This document shows, piece after piece, positions 4,460-5,457 of a stretch of DNA of 5,457 nucleotides. The DNA comes from Gammaproteobacteria bacterium (lineage in GTDB: Bacteria; Pseudomonadota; Gammaproteobacteria; DAOWEP01): positions 1 to 5,457 of the forward strand of contig DAOWEP010000157.1 in the NCBI GenBank assembly GCA_030638455.1, in the 5' to 3' direction. The translations under genes and the position numbers were made by a program. The stretch's first letter is position 1. Every line of letters starts with the position of its first letter. A model generated the notes under the pieces. That model was not told where the DNA came from, did not search any database, and worked only from the letters and a program-made list of their open reading frames with translations.

Positions 4460-5457
4460 TTAATCCGCCTGACGACGTAAAAAGGCCGGTACATCCAGGT
4501 AGTCCAGATCACTATCCAATGAGGCCGTAGAGCTTCCGCTAGCTACCCGCTTTTTGCGAATTACTGTAGGACGATCCAGATCCTCATAGTCTACTTCACC
4601 ACTCTTGCTGTTACGCTGAACCAGCGATACCTTGGGCTCCGTCATTTTGGCAGCTACATCAGACCCAATACCGGTAGCCACTACAGTAACTCGGAGTTCA
4701 TCAGACATATCTGAGTCAATCACCGTACCAACCACGACCACAGCATCATCCGATGAGAACTCCTTAATCGCCAAACCTACCTCTTCAAATTCCCCGATAG
4801 ACAGATTCAAGCCAGCGGTTACGTTCACCAGTATCCCCCTTGCTCCGGTTAAATCTACGTCTTCTAGTAGAGGACTGGCAATTGCAGCTTCTGCAGCTTC
4901 ACGGGCACGATCTTCGCCACTGGCAGTACCCGATCCCATCATCGCCATTCCCATCTCAGACATCACGGTTCGGACGTCGGCAAAATCCACGTTGATCAGG
5001 CCCGGGCGGGTAATCAACTGGGCAATACCCTGTACTGCGCCAAACAATACATCGTTGGCTGCCTTGAATGCATCCAGCAAACTAATCGTCTTGCCCAAAA
5101 CACTAAGCAGCTTTTCGTTAGGAATGGTAATCAGCGAATCAACATACTTATTGATCTCCGCAATACCTTCATCACCCGTAGCCATTCGCTTTTTACCTTC
5201 AAACGCAAAGGGGCGCGTAACAACTGCAACCGTCAGGATACCCATTTCCTTTGCAATTTGTGCGACCACAGGTGCAGCCCCGGAACCGGTTCCACCCCCC
5301 ATTCCGGCCGTTATAACCAGCATATCTGCGCCTTCAATAATCTCCTGAATCCTCTCTCGGTCTTCTATGGCTGCTTCTCTACCAATATTCGGGTTAGCAC
5401 CTGCCCCCAAACCTTTGGTAATGTTACATCCGATTTGCAATGAAGTTTTCGCACTGG
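4460..5457 (-). CDS. ftsZ: Cell division GTPase FtsZ (N-terminus cut by right edge)
   Basis: FtsZ is the tubulin-like GTPase that polymerises into the Z ring and recruits the division machinery. The frame is open to the right edge, giving 331 residues plus stop; roughly the first 60 are missing. In residues numbered from TTG at 5440: the tubulin signature GGGTGSG is at 48-54; the T7 synergy loop NVDFADVRTVMSEMG starts at 150, with N150, D152 and D155 matching the residues that complete the neighbour's GTPase site; the C-terminal subdomain runs to about 268; a short variable linker spans 269-311; and the C-terminal peptide DYLDVPAFLRRQAD ends the protein, almost identical to the E. coli tail that binds FtsA and ZipA. 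That TTG is not the true start: codons for AKTS, in line with homologues, continue upstream to the edge. lpxC follows on the same strand, as is usual at the end of the dcw cluster. Confidence 0.98.
   Translation of the reverse strand, partial: SAKTSLQIGCNITKGLGAGANPNIGREAAIEDRERIQEIIEGADMLVITAGMGGGTGSGAAPVVAQIAKEMGILTVAVVTRPFAFEGKKRMATGDEGIAEINKYVDSLITIPNEKLLSVLGKTISLLDAFKAANDVLFGAVQGIAQLITRPGLINVDFADVRTVMSEMGMAMMGSGTASGEDRAREAAEAAIASPLLEDVDLTGARGILVNVTAGLNLSIGEFEEVGLAIKEFSSDDAVVVVGTVIDSDMSDELRVTVVATGIGSDVAAKMTEPKVSLVQRNSKSGEVDYEDLDRPTVIRKKRVASGSSTASLDSDLDYLDVPAFLRRQAD

Noticed and set aside
4632..5348. Long plus-strand ORF (238 codons) opposite ftsZ
   Set aside because: It is Ser/Thr/Ile/Pro rich with no recognisable domain and is fully antisense to a certain ftsZ frame. 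It is a by-product of ftsZ codon use.
5438..5440. TTG as the start of ftsZ
   Set aside because: The FtsZ frame continues upstream to the edge with residues that match homologues, so the gene is simply cut by the window.

Overview
The window carries a conserved gammaproteobacterial chromosome segment at the end of the division/cell-wall (dcw) cluster. Read on the minus strand, it runs ftsZ (3' part), lpxC, an M23 peptidase gene and secA (5' part). One plus-strand gene, a DciA/DUF721 protein, lies between lpxC and the peptidase gene. The order ftsZ-lpxC-[DUF721, opposite strand]-M23 peptidase-secA is the one I know from Pseudomonas-like gammaproteobacteria. Enterobacteria have secM before secA instead. 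Protein similarity, judged by recalled E. coli sequences, fits a gammaproteobacterium of moderate G+C. I cannot name a genus.

Layout. 1-1202: first 400 codons of secA, running off the left edge. 1203-1457: secA leader with a candidate promoter, two hairpins and a hairpin after the peptidase gene; no SecM-like ORF. 1458-2387: membrane-anchored M23 peptidase with its zinc and catalytic residues present. 2388-2488: divergent promoter region with a perfect 14-bp palindrome. 2489-3070: dciA, which converges on lpxC with only 6 bp between the stop codons. 3077-3988: complete lpxC. 3989-4459: a long (471 bp) ftsZ-lpxC spacer. 4460-5457: ftsZ without its N-terminus, running off the right edge.

The genes themselves are housekeeping: septum formation (FtsZ), the committed step of lipid A synthesis (LpxC), peptidoglycan cleavage (M23), replicative helicase loading (DciA) and protein export (SecA). 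None looks transferred or broken.

The least ordinary part is the ftsZ-lpxC spacer. It holds six head-to-tail copies of a 14-bp unit (4196-4279) that decay in one direction. It also has two candidate minus-strand promoters for lpxC, each bracketed by copies of a CCAGT-type motif, and several hairpins after ftsZ. This could be a species-specific control region setting lpxC expression apart from ftsZ, but no function is shown by the sequence alone. I did not find a previously undescribed multi-gene system here.
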